This document shows positions 34,691 through 40,983 of a stretch of DNA of 41,057 nt, piece by piece (positions within the stretch are counted from its first letter, which is position 1; every line of letters starts with the position of its first letter). A program made the translations under genes and the position numbers. The DNA is from JBBUAX01 sp964409535 (GTDB lineage Bacteria; Patescibacteriota; Minisyncoccia; UBA6257; 2-01-FULL-56-20). The notes below the pieces were generated by a model. The model saw only the letters and a list, made by a program, of their open reading frames with translations, was not told where the DNA came from and searched no databases. The stretch covers positions 1-41,057 of the forward strand of contig CAYPDQ010000007.1 in the NCBI GenBank assembly GCA_964409535.1, in the 5' to 3' direction.

Positions 34691-35019
34691 TATTTCGATT
34701 TCAAAAGCGTCATGAAGTAGGCGCCCTTGTTTTTTACGTTCTTGTTTTCCGCGACCTCCTTGGCTAGGCGGCGCAGTTTCTCCGGGTTCATTTCTTTTGC
34801 GAGCTTTATATACAAGGATTTATGCTTTTCGTCCCCCAGGATTTTCGCGATTTCCAGGCCGTCCAGCTGGAACTTGCGGGATACCCGCGACTCCTTGGCT
34901 CTTTGTCTAAGCTTCTTCAGGTAGCCGCTCTTCTCAATCCCGTTAGAAGTCGCGCTCATGCCTTCGGCATGAGTCCCTCTGGGACCGCTGGCGCGGCTAC
35001 TTCTAACGGGATCAATCAC
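34690..35019 (-). CDS. Small helical protein with element-encoded N-terminal extension
   Basis: From GTG 35019 it has 109 residues. Residues 3-28 (DPVRSSRASG...TSNGI) are encoded by a palindromic element inserted after codon 2 or 3. The native part is EKSGYLKKLRQRAKESR, then LDGLEIAKILGDEKHKSLYIKLAKE and VKNKGAYFMTLL, a helical, basic protein of a type I know from this phylum but without known function. TAGAAT on the minus strand (35031-35026) ends 6 bases before the GTG, supporting this start. An internal ATG at 34959 would skip part of the insert. Confidence 0.72.
   Translation of the reverse strand: MIDPVRSSRASGPRGTHAEGMSATSNGIEKSGYLKKLRQRAKESRVSRKFQLDGLEIAKILGDEKHKSLYIKLAKEMNPEKLRRLAKEVAENKNVKNKGAYFMTLLKSK
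34938..35011. mobile_element. CCCGTTAGA palindromic element, 74 bp, in frame in a coding gene
   Basis: Ends TCCCGTTAGAAGT (34938-34950) and its complement (34999-35011); perfect 4-bp flanks TCAA (34934-34937, 35012-35015). Inside, CTCATGCC-TTC-GGCATGAG and TCCC-TCT-GGGA make a stem with two arms like the copy at 12887. Element plus duplication is 78 bases (26 codons), so the reading frame of the host gene is kept. Confidence 0.82.
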
Positions 35020-35025
35020 AGAGGA

Positions 35026-35031
35026 ATTCTA
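35026..35031 (-). promoter_or_regulatory. -10 box (TAGAAT) of the 35019 gene / def operon
   Basis: On the minus strand TAGAAT ends 6 bases before GTG 35019. Leaderless spacing. Confidence 0.55.
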
Positions 35032-35070
35032 AGCCAGGCGGGGGCTGTTGTAAATCGGTCCTCTTTTGGG

Positions 35071-35076
35071 TAAAAT
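35071..35076 (+). promoter_or_regulatory. -10 box (TAAAAT) of the S41 protease gene
   Basis: TAAAAT ends 8 bases before ATG 35085. Confidence 0.6.
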
Positions 35077-35084
35077 AAATCTCC

Positions 35085-36308
35085 ATGCTGCAAAATAAAT
35101 ACGCACGAACGCTCGTTGCCCTGGTTGCGCTCGCGGTCATCGTTGCGGCGAGCTTCTGGCAGGGCTTCAACTACGGTCAGAATTACCCCAAGAACCTGGT
35201 AATCACCGGGGTCTCCAACATTGAGGACCAGACCGGCGGCCAGGCGGATTTCAACGTTTTTTGGCAGGCGTGGAAGTCAATTGAGGACAACTACCTGAAG
35301 AACGGCGACGTCAATAACCAAGAGAGGGTCTATGGCGCCGTTCAGGGCTTGGTAAAGTCCCTGGGCGACCCGTACTCCGAATTTTTCCCGCCAGCGGACA
35401 GCCAGAAATTCCAGGAGGATGTCTCCGGCAGTTTCGGCGGCATCGGCGCGGAGCTGGGTATACGCAACGACCAGCTTACTGTGGTCGCGCCGCTCAAAGA
35501 TACGCCTGCGAGCCGGGCTGGGATCCTGGCCGGGGACAAGATATTGCGGGTGAACGCCTCTTCCACCGACGGTATCTCCGTGGATCAAGCAGTCAAGTGG
35601 ATACGGGGCGAGGTGGGCACGGAGGTGAAATTGCTCCTTCTGCGCGAGGATTGGGATGAGCCCAAGGAATTCAGTATCATCCGGGATAGGATCTCTATCC
35701 CGACTCTGGATTTTACAATGAAAGACGGCGATATTGCCTACGTCCAGCTTTACAGTTTTAACGCCAACGCGCCGTATCTTTTCGCCGGCGCGGCGCTCAC
35801 CGCTTTGGATCAGAAAAGCAAGGGGATGGTCCTGGATCTGCGGAACGACCCTGGTGGCTACCTGGAAGTGGCGGTGAATCTGGCCGGATGGTTTTTGAAC
35901 CCCGGGACCCTCGTTGTAAGCGAAGAGAGCCGCACCGGGACGGGGGAAGAGATGTACGCCCGCGGCGCAGGCGCCTTGAAAGACATGCCGCTTGTAATTC
36001 TCATCAATAAGGGGTCGGCTTCGGCGTCGGAGATCTTGGCCGGCGCGCTGCGGGTTCAGAAAGGCGCGAAGCTCGTCGGCGAGAAAAGTTTCGGCAAGGG
36101 GACGGTCCAAAGGATACTGGAGCTTAAGGACGGTTCTTCTTTGAAGATCACCGTGGCTCACTGGGTCTTGCCGAACGGCGAGATTCTAGAAGAAAAGGGG
36201 CTCACGCCGGATATTGAGGTCAAGATGACCGAAGAAGATATTAAGGAGAAAAGAGATCCGCAATTGGATAAGGCGCTGGAACTAGTTAAACAATTAGCGA
36301 ACAAATAA
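35085..36308 (+). CDS. S41-family C-terminal processing protease
   Basis: 407 residues. A signal anchor (TLVALVALAVIVAASF, residues 10-25) puts it outside the membrane. A PDZ domain (about 105-190: GGIGAELGIRNDQ, TPASRAGILAGDKIL) selects substrate C-termini. The S41 catalytic domain has the Ser of NKGSASASEILAGAL (about residue 307) and the Lys of GEKSFGKGTVQ (about 332). It trims or degrades exported proteins. It is complete and of normal length. Confidence 0.95.
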   Translation: MLQNKYARTLVALVALAVIVAASFWQGFNYGQNYPKNLVITGVSNIEDQTGGQADFNVFWQAWKSIEDNYLKNGDVNNQERVYGAVQGLVKSLGDPYSEFFPPADSQKFQEDVSGSFGGIGAELGIRNDQLTVVAPLKDTPASRAGILAGDKILRVNASSTDGISVDQAVKWIRGEVGTEVKLLLLREDWDEPKEFSIIRDRISIPTLDFTMKDGDIAYVQLYSFNANAPYLFAGAALTALDQKSKGMVLDLRNDPGGYLEVAVNLAGWFLNPGTLVVSEESRTGTGEEMYARGAGALKDMPLVILINKGSASASEILAGALRVQKGAKLVGEKSFGKGTVQRILELKDGSSLKITVAHWVLPNGEILEEKGLTPDIEVKMTEEDIKEKRDPQLDKALELVKQLANK

Positions 36309-36346
36309 CTTATAACTAATGACAGTTATAAGTCATAAGTCATAGG
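36305..36346. repeat. Heptamer repeats before rplI (ATAACTT and TCATAAG types)
   Basis: ATAACTT, ATAACTA, ATGACAG, TTATAAG, TCATAAG, TCATAGG follow in 7-base steps and fill the gap up to one base before the rplI ATG. CTTATAAC (36309) and GTTATAAG (36325) can form a hairpin. The gap has no other feature. Confidence 0.7.
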
Positions 36347-36347
36347 T

Positions 36348-36797
36348 ATGAGAGTTATTCTATTGAAGGACGTGAAAGATTTGGGAAAGAAGCACGACGT
36401 CAAGGACGTCTCCGACGGCTACGCGCGGCACTATCTCGTGCCGCGCGGTTTGGTGAAGCCCGCGACTCCGGCGGAATTGAAGAAGCTGGAGGAAACGAAG
36501 GCCCAGGCGGAGAAAGAGGATACGGAGACGAAAAAGCGCCTGGAGGAGCTCGCCCGGCGCATGAGCGACCGCTATATAGAATTCCACCTCAAAACCGACG
36601 ACACCGGCGCCGTTTTCGGCTCGGTGACCAAGGAAATGATCCTAAAAGCCCTGCGGGAACACGATCTCGTGACCACGGACAGGGTGGACGTGGAATTGGG
36701 TCATCCGATAAAAGAGATCGGCGACCACCTGGTGACGGTGGACTTCAAAAAGGGGGTCCAGGCGAAGCTGAAAGTTATCGTGCGCCCCGAAACTTAA
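36348..36797 (+). CDS. rplI: 50S ribosomal protein bL9
   Basis: 149 residues, the normal two-domain L9. The N-terminal rRNA-binding domain is MRVILLKDVKDLGKKHDVKDVSDGYARHYL, followed by the long connecting helix and the C-terminal domain (GAVFGSVTKEMI). Its presence matters for taxonomy: several Patescibacteria lineages (such as Microgenomates) lack bL9. Its stop codon overlaps that of the convergent rpmA. Confidence 0.97.
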   Translation: MRVILLKDVKDLGKKHDVKDVSDGYARHYLVPRGLVKPATPAELKKLEETKAQAEKEDTETKKRLEELARRMSDRYIEFHLKTDDTGAVFGSVTKEMILKALREHDLVTTDRVDVELGHPIKEIGDHLVTVDFKKGVQAKLKVIVRPET

Positions 36798-37066
36798 CTC
36801 ACGGCCACAACCGTAGCCTTGCGCGCGGAGCCGTCGAAGCGGCGGTGGTTTTTGGTGGAAAAGGCGACTTTTCCATCTTTGAGCGCGAAAAGAGTGTCGT
36901 CCTGCGCGCGGCCGACATTCAAGCCCGGAATGTATTTGGTCCCGCGCTGGCGGACTATGATCTGCCCGGTGAACACGGCCTGGCCGTCGTGGATCTTCAC
37001 CCCCAGGCGCTTGGCTCGGGAATCGCGTCCTAATTTAGTTGAACCGCCGGATTTAGTATGCGCCAT
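36794..37066 (-). CDS. rpmA: 50S ribosomal protein bL27
   Basis: 90 residues. It starts MAHTKSGGSTKLGRDSRAKR, the tail that reaches into the peptidyl transferase centre, and continues with the barrel IIVRQRGTKYIPGLNVG. The N-terminus is the short, directly active form without the cleaved extension of Firmicutes. rplU, its usual partner, is not adjacent. Its start codon stands directly at the foot of an AT-rich hairpin. Confidence 0.97.
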   Translation of the reverse strand: MAHTKSGGSTKLGRDSRAKRLGVKIHDGQAVFTGQIIVRQRGTKYIPGLNVGRAQDDTLFALKDGKVAFSTKNHRRFDGSARKATVVAVS

Positions 37067-37162
37067 TTTTTCTTAGCGAGCGAAGCGAGCTTAGAAAAAA
37101 TGAGCGTCCCGCCAACGGCGGGGAGCCATTTCTGCTTCGCTAACGCAACACAAATATTATGC
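37067..37162. repeat. Hairpin-rich intergenic region between rpmA and the exonuclease gene
   Basis: TTTTTTCTTAGC and GCTTAGAAAAAA pair with one mismatch beside the rpmA start. CCCGCC-AA-CGGCGGG follows, and TTAGCG near the left pairs with CGCTAA near 37140. The arrangement (stem with arms, then GCTAAAAT) recalls the family 2 repeats, but the sequences are not clearly related. Confidence 0.4.
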
Positions 37163-37168
37163 TAAAAT
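37163..37168 (+). promoter_or_regulatory. -10 box (TAAAAT) of the exonuclease gene
   Basis: TAAAAT ends 7 bases before ATG 37176. Confidence 0.6.
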
Positions 37169-37175
37169 ATGGCAT

Positions 37176-37889
37176 ATGTCAAACAAACTGATCTTCGACA
37201 TCGAAACCGTCGGGGTGGATTTTGAATCCCTAGACAAAGCGACCCAGGAGAATCTAACGCGCTGGATCCGCAAGGAATCGGCAGGGGAGGAAGAATACGA
37301 AGTTGCCCTAGAAGAGCTGAAAAGCGGCCTGGGATTTTCGCCCTTGACCGGCGAGGTGATCGTGATCGGGGTTTTAGATCATTACCGGAATGAAGGCGTT
37401 GTTTACTTCCAGGCGCCGGGCGAGAAACACAAGGAGTGGAGCGAGGAGGGGATAACCTTCAAGCAAATGGACGAGGAGGGAATGCTCCGGAAATTCTGGG
37501 AGGGCGCGCAGAAGTATGATTACTTCATAACATTCAACGGCAGGGGATTTGACGTGCCGTTCCTTATGGTCCGCTCCGCGGTACATAACATCCGGCCGAC
37601 CAAGGACCTAATGCGCGGGCGCTATATCTATCAGCACAGCCCGGACGCGATCCATATTGACCTCCAGGATCAGCTGTCTTTCTACGGCGCCCTGCGGCGA
37701 AAGGGGAGTTTGCACCTCTGGAGCCGGGTCTTCGGGATAGAGAGCCCCAAGGCGTCGGGAATCACCGGCGACGACGTGAGCAAACTTTTCAAAGAGAAGA
37801 AATTCGTTGATATCGCCAAGTATAATGTCGGCGACCTCAAAGCCACCAAGGCGCTTTACGAAAGGTGGGAAAAGTACTTGAGTTTCTAA
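37176..37889 (+). CDS. DnaQ/RNase H-like 3'-5' exonuclease
   Basis: 237 residues. The ExoI motif is LIFDIETVG (Asp8, Glu10), the ExoII region is YFITFNGRGFDVPFL with its Asp, and the ExoIII-like part is VGDLKATKALYERW. This is the 'predicted 3'-5' exonuclease related to PolB exonuclease domain' type, stand-alone. It probably degrades or proofreads DNA; no partner is seen. It converges with a RecB-like nuclease gene. Confidence 0.85.
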   Translation: MSNKLIFDIETVGVDFESLDKATQENLTRWIRKESAGEEEYEVALEELKSGLGFSPLTGEVIVIGVLDHYRNEGVVYFQAPGEKHKEWSEEGITFKQMDEEGMLRKFWEGAQKYDYFITFNGRGFDVPFLMVRSAVHNIRPTKDLMRGRYIYQHSPDAIHIDLQDQLSFYGALRRKGSLHLWSRVFGIESPKASGITGDDVSKLFKEKKFVDIAKYNVGDLKATKALYERWEKYLSF

Positions 37890-37911
37890 TCGCGACACGA
37901 AGAAAAGCGAA

Positions 37912-38676
37912 TTATAGATAACCGATGCGCTTCAGCCAATCTTCATTTTCCCATTCCCATAGTTTCTTAGCGCCCAGGAAGGCCTCAAAGTCCGACTGCC
38001 AGTAGGGGAATTCTTTAAGTTCAATTTCGCCCTGGGGTTCCGACCAGTCGTGCTCTCCGTCCGGGCAAAAATTCCTGGAGCCGTTGCGCCGGATCTTTTC
38101 CCGGCCGCCTTTCACCCTGCGCTTCGCGCCGCAGCGGCGGCAGATTTGGCTCTGGTCAATCCGCAGTATCCAGCGGGTCTGCAAGTTCTGAAAAGCGTCT
38201 TTAAGCGCATCCATATAAGCCGAGGTCTGGAGATTGTAGTCCCGATAGACCGCTTGGGAGGTTTTAATATCCAGGACTCCGAACTTGCCGCCGATAAGCG
38301 CAAGCGCGTCCACCGTGCCGGCGTAGCGGTGGAAATAATTCACCGCCCGCCGCTCCACGAGTTCCGGCGTTACCTGTATGTTTTTCTCTTCCAGGAAATC
38401 CAAAAAGGCGTTTACCGCCGGCGCAACGGAGGAGGGGATAGCCGGTTTCTGGCCTAGAAGCAGCGCCTCCACCGTCTCGTGGATCAAGGTGCCCTCTTTG
38501 GCGGATTGCTCCGTCGCCGCCTGTGCCGCCCGGAAGTTCTCCGCCTCGCCGTAGTAGCGATACAAGGCCGGCTTGGATTTGATGGAGATGATCTTGGTTA
38601 CCCTGGGGTACCAGACACCGTCAATCACGTAGCCGCACTTTTCTTTGAAGTCCTCTTCGTTGAAATAGTCAAACAC
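37912..38676 (-). CDS. RecB/Cas4-like PD-(D/E)xK nuclease
   Basis: 254 residues. GTLIHETVEALLLG (His motif I), GTVDALALIGGKFGVLDIKTS (Asp and Asp-x-Lys of the core) and the QTSAYMDAL motif identify the RecB-type nuclease family. It has an inserted segment (residues 175-215) with CRRCG and FCPDGEHDW that looks like a zinc-binding insert. The start is GTG 38676 with TATAAT 6 bases in front. No CRISPR repeats are nearby, so I would not call it Cas4. Confidence 0.82.
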   Translation of the reverse strand: MFDYFNEEDFKEKCGYVIDGVWYPRVTKIISIKSKPALYRYYGEAENFRAAQAATEQSAKEGTLIHETVEALLLGQKPAIPSSVAPAVNAFLDFLEEKNIQVTPELVERRAVNYFHRYAGTVDALALIGGKFGVLDIKTSQAVYRDYNLQTSAYMDALKDAFQNLQTRWILRIDQSQICRRCGAKRRVKGGREKIRRNGSRNFCPDGEHDWSEPQGEIELKEFPYWQSDFEAFLGAKKLWEWENEDWLKRIGYL

Positions 38677-38682
38677 GGCACA

Positions 38683-38704
38683 ATTATACTCCCGAAATGG
38701 GAGT
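38683..38704 (-). promoter_or_regulatory. -10 box and hairpin in front of the RecB-like gene
   Basis: On the minus strand TATAAT (38688-38683) ends 6 bases before GTG 38676. Directly upstream is ACTCCC-GAAAT-GGGAGT (38688-38704). Confidence 0.55.
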
Positions 38705-38718
38705 TGAAAATAGAGTTC

Positions 38719-38748
38719 GGGCGCCGACAGCTGGGATTGCCGGCGCCC
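38719..38748 (-). terminator. Probable terminator of the 38763 gene
   Basis: GGGCGCCG (38719-38726) pairs with CGGCGCCC (38741-38748). Located 15 bases after the stop codon of the minus-strand gene; the T-run is weak (CTATTTTC). Confidence 0.5.
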
Positions 38749-38762
38749 ACGTGATGGGAGGG

Positions 38763-39071
38763 TCAGGCCTGGACGGCCTGCTGGATCAGCCCGTTGTGGA
38801 CCACGCGCAGGTTGATGCGGGAATCATCCACCCACTTCTTCTCGTCTCCCGAGAGCTGGTGCTTGTCCCGGAGAGACCTCGCCTTCACGAGGAGTTCCGC
38901 GCAGCCGACGTTGAATCGGTCTGCCAGGCCCTCCAGGTGACGGCGATTGGTGGTGAGGAATGGAACCAGGCTGACGAGGTAATAGTGGTCACCGTAGTTA
39001 GTGATCATCCTCATGTCCCAATTCCCCGACGGAACGTTCTGGGCCGATCCTGTGGCGGGATGCAACATCAT
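38763..39071 (-). CDS. Hypothetical 102-residue protein with strong ribosome site
   Basis: No family recognised. It is soluble, with a middle segment NYGDHYYLVSLVPFLTTNRRH and a helical C-terminal half with paired charges (VKARSLRDKHQLSGDEKKW). GGAGGTG stands 3 bases before tandem ATG ATG. A GGTGCGG/CCGCACC hairpin is in the leader, and a terminator hairpin follows. With the genes at 9799 and 10085 it forms a group of single, Shine-Dalgarno-led small genes unlike the leaderless majority. Confidence 0.68.
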   Translation of the reverse strand: MMLHPATGSAQNVPSGNWDMRMITNYGDHYYLVSLVPFLTTNRRHLEGLADRFNVGCAELLVKARSLRDKHQLSGDEKKWVDDSRINLRVVHNGLIQQAVQA

Positions 39072-39152
39072 CCACCTCCGAACGACGAACGGTTGTGGAT
39101 ATTTGGTGCGGCATAGACGACCGCACCGGTGAGTAGCTGACTTAATTGTGGA

Positions 39153-40523
39153 TTAAATCAAACGATTAGTAAAGTCAACGATATCCCCAGCGCCCATCAT
39201 TATTATGACAGTAGGTGGTAGGTGGTAGGTGGTAGGTGGTAGAAGGACTGATAGGGCTTTTTCGATATTTTTGGGGTCAGCAAGATGGAATATCAGCTTT
39301 TGGGGCTGTCTCTTTTGAATGGCTTTAACCAGGCCCTCCGATGTCGCTTGTAGCTTGTAGCTTGTCGCTTGTCGCTCCCGGCCGGCGACCCGGTAGACGG
39401 GTAAAATAAGCGCGACATCTGCCGCGTCAAAAGCGGCTTGAAAGTCCTTGAAAAGCGCTTTAAGCCGCTCTGCTTGGTGGGGCTGGAAGACGCAAATGAT
39501 TTTACTTGTCGGATATTTATCTTTGAACGCTTGGAGGGTTGCTCTTATTTCCGTCGGATGATGAGCGTAGTCATCGTACACGGGAATGCGTAACGTGGAA
39601 CGTGGAACGTGGAACGTACCGCGGAATTCCATCCGGCGCCAGGAGCCGCGATATTCCTTGAACACCTCGAAAATCTTTTTCTCCGGAATGCCGAGTAAGC
39701 GCGCCGCCTTGTAAACTGCAAGCGCATTGGAGACATTATGTTCCCCAGGAATGAAAAGAGATTTTCGTATCTTCTTTGCTTCCGGGTTCCGGAGAGAATA
39801 CCAAATTACTTTTGCCGGGATTTTAGGGATTTTGAGCGAGCGCAGATTTTCGTCGTCGCGGTTTAATATCAATGCGCCGCCTGGTTTTATGTTTTTTATA
39901 AAATCCGAAAACGCCCGCTTCACTCCATTCAGATTCCGATAGAAGTCCAGATGCTCCCGGTCAATGTTGGTTATGATCGCGAGAGCAGGGGAGTAATGGA
40001 GAAATGCGCCGCCGTATTCATCGGCCTCTGCCACCAGGTACTCACTTTTGCCCGCGCGAAATCCTTTGCCGCCGAATTCTTTCAGTTTAGTTCCGACTAT
40101 TGCGGTCGGGTCCAAGCCGCCGTTCTTCAAAACCAAAGCCAGTAGGGAAGAGGTTGTGCTTTTACCATGCGCGCCGGCGACTGCCAGGGTTTTGTAGCTT
40201 CCCGTGAGGCGGCCGAGCATCTCCGGATAGGAGATAGCGGGTACGCCGCGGCGCCTGGCTTCTTTGAGCTCGGGGTTGGTTTTGCTTATCGCCTGGCTAT
40301 AGACAACCAAATCACAACCCCTTGGCAGATTGGCCTTTTTATGGCCTATTTTGACCTTAATACGGGCTTTTTGGAGGTCCCGGGTAATCTGACTGGCGGT
40401 TAAATCTGACCCGGAAACGGCCCATTTGTCAGCTTTGAACCAATAGGCCAGATTGCTCATTCCAATGCCGCCTATGCCCACTAAATGAGCTTTTAGGTTA
40501 TAGGTTTCAGGTTTTAGAGACAT
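39153..40523 (-). CDS. murC: UDP-N-acetylmuramate-L-alanine ligase
   Basis: First amino-acid ligase of peptidoglycan synthesis. 456 residues. N-terminal Rossmann motif LVGIGGIGMSNLA, ATP loop GAHGKSTTSS, EADEYGG and NIDREHLD in the central domain, GEHNVSNALA, then YDDYAHHPTEI. It contains four heptamer tracts read in frame: at the N-terminus (KPETYNLK), before the YDDYAHHP strand (GTFHVPRSTLRIP), in GRERQATSYKLQATSEG and in PPTTYHLPP. All are at domain edges or loops. TAGAAT ends 6 bases before the ATG. Confidence 0.97.
   Translation of the reverse strand: MSLKPETYNLKAHLVGIGGIGMSNLAYWFKADKWAVSGSDLTASQITRDLQKARIKVKIGHKKANLPRGCDLVVYSQAISKTNPELKEARRRGVPAISYPEMLGRLTGSYKTLAVAGAHGKSTTSSLLALVLKNGGLDPTAIVGTKLKEFGGKGFRAGKSEYLVAEADEYGGAFLHYSPALAIITNIDREHLDFYRNLNGVKRAFSDFIKNIKPGGALILNRDDENLRSLKIPKIPAKVIWYSLRNPEAKKIRKSLFIPGEHNVSNALAVYKAARLLGIPEKKIFEVFKEYRGSWRRMEFRGTFHVPRSTLRIPVYDDYAHHPTEIRATLQAFKDKYPTSKIICVFQPHQAERLKALFKDFQAAFDAADVALILPVYRVAGRERQATSYKLQATSEGLVKAIQKRQPQKLIFHLADPKNIEKALSVLLPPTTYHLPPTVIIMMGAGDIVDFTNRLI
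39211..39245. repeat. Heptamer tandem repeat in murC (GTAGGTG x4, plus a partial)
   Basis: Four identical GTAGGTG units and GTAGAAG. Near-perfect copies suggest recent expansion. They encode PPTTYHLPP on the minus strand. Confidence 0.85.
39341..39375. repeat. Heptamer tandem repeat in murC (TTGTNGC x5)
   Basis: ATGTCGC, TTGTAGC, TTGTAGC, TTGTCGC, TTGTCGC. The complement GCGACAA is the same unit as in uvrC at 31855. Confidence 0.85.
39593..39617. repeat. Heptamer tandem repeat in murC (ACGTGGA x3, plus a partial)
   Basis: Three ACGTGGA copies plus ACGT, in frame before the strand leading to YDDYAHHP. Similar to the AAAYGTG unit in fmt. Confidence 0.8.
40491..40518. repeat. Heptamer tandem repeat at the murC start (TTNNAGG x4)
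   Basis: TTTTAGG, TTATAGG, TTTCAGG, TTTTAGA, directly after the murC ATG (minus strand), encoding LKPETYNLK before the usual start of the Rossmann fold. Confidence 0.75.
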
Positions 40524-40529
40524 TCCAAA

Positions 40530-40535
40530 ATTCTA
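40530..40535 (-). promoter_or_regulatory. -10 box (TAGAAT) of murC
   Basis: On the minus strand TAGAAT ends 6 bases before ATG 40523; it lies after the terminator at 40553-40582. Confidence 0.6.
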
Positions 40536-40552
40536 ACATCTAAAAGCTGATC

Positions 40553-40582
40553 AAAAACAGGCCCCTCACTTGGCCTGTTTTT
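40553..40582. terminator. Terminator between the DUF378 gene and murC
   Basis: AAAAACAGGCC (40553-40563) pairs with GGCCTGTTTTT (40572-40582). T-runs on both strands. It separates the DUF378 transcript from murC on the minus strand. Confidence 0.85.
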
Positions 40583-40608
40583 GTGTTTTGCTGCGAGAAA
40601 CCGCGAAC

Positions 40609-40836
40609 CTACATTCCGCCTACGCCGCCGCCAGCGCACGTTCTGCAGTCCTTCTTGTGGGTCGCGACGAGCCAGATGGCGGAAAGGCCGATCAGGATAT
40701 AAGATAATCCTAGAAATTAGCGCATCCGTCCCGCCGAAGAGTGCTCCGATTTCCCAGTTGAACAGGGCGAGAACCAGCCAGTTAAGGCCCCCGATTACAA
40801 GAAGGATAAAAGCAATTAGGTGTAAACCTTTCATTT
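40609..40836 (-). pseudogene. DUF378-family membrane protein, one-base frameshift
   Basis: From ATG 40836 the frame reads MKGLHLIAFILLVIGGLNWL...GALFGGTDALISRII, the standard DUF378 start with two membrane helices. After ISRII the frame leaves the family, but the next frame continues YILIGLSAIWLVATHKK...CRTCAGGG to a stop at 40611-40609, the usual C-terminus. One extra T in the run around 40700 explains it. It is either a real frameshift mutation or a sequencing error. Confidence 0.75.
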
Positions 40837-40901
40837 GGTTCAAGAATTGGGGTTGTTCGACCTTTGGAGATGTAAAAAATAAGGAAAATCCTTACTTGGT
40901 A

Positions 40902-40907
40902 ATTATA
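40902..40907 (-). promoter_or_regulatory. -10 box (TATAAT) of the DUF378 gene with a leader hairpin
   Basis: On the minus strand TATAAT is followed by a leader of about 60 bases containing AAGGA-TTT-TCCTT plus ATTTTTT (40893-40874), a small terminator-like hairpin. Confidence 0.45.
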
Positions 40908-40977
40908 TCAAAAAGGAGGCTTTATCCAGGAAAGATATACACAGGGGGTACATCGGGGGAATGTAGGTTTTTCGGGA

Positions 40978-40983
40978 TATAAT
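40978..40983 (+). promoter_or_regulatory. -10 box (TATAAT) of a gene beyond the right edge
   Basis: TATAAT at 40978-40983 points right, out of the window. The last 70 bases show no start of a protein or RNA I can name. 40844-40977 contains only the divergent DUF378 leader and promoter. Confidence 0.4.

Noticed and set aside
39205..39380. Heptamer tracts considered as a CRISPR array
   Set aside because: Units are 7 bases in direct tandem without spacers and lie inside murC; no cas genes are near. The RecB-like nuclease at 37912 alone is not evidence of CRISPR.
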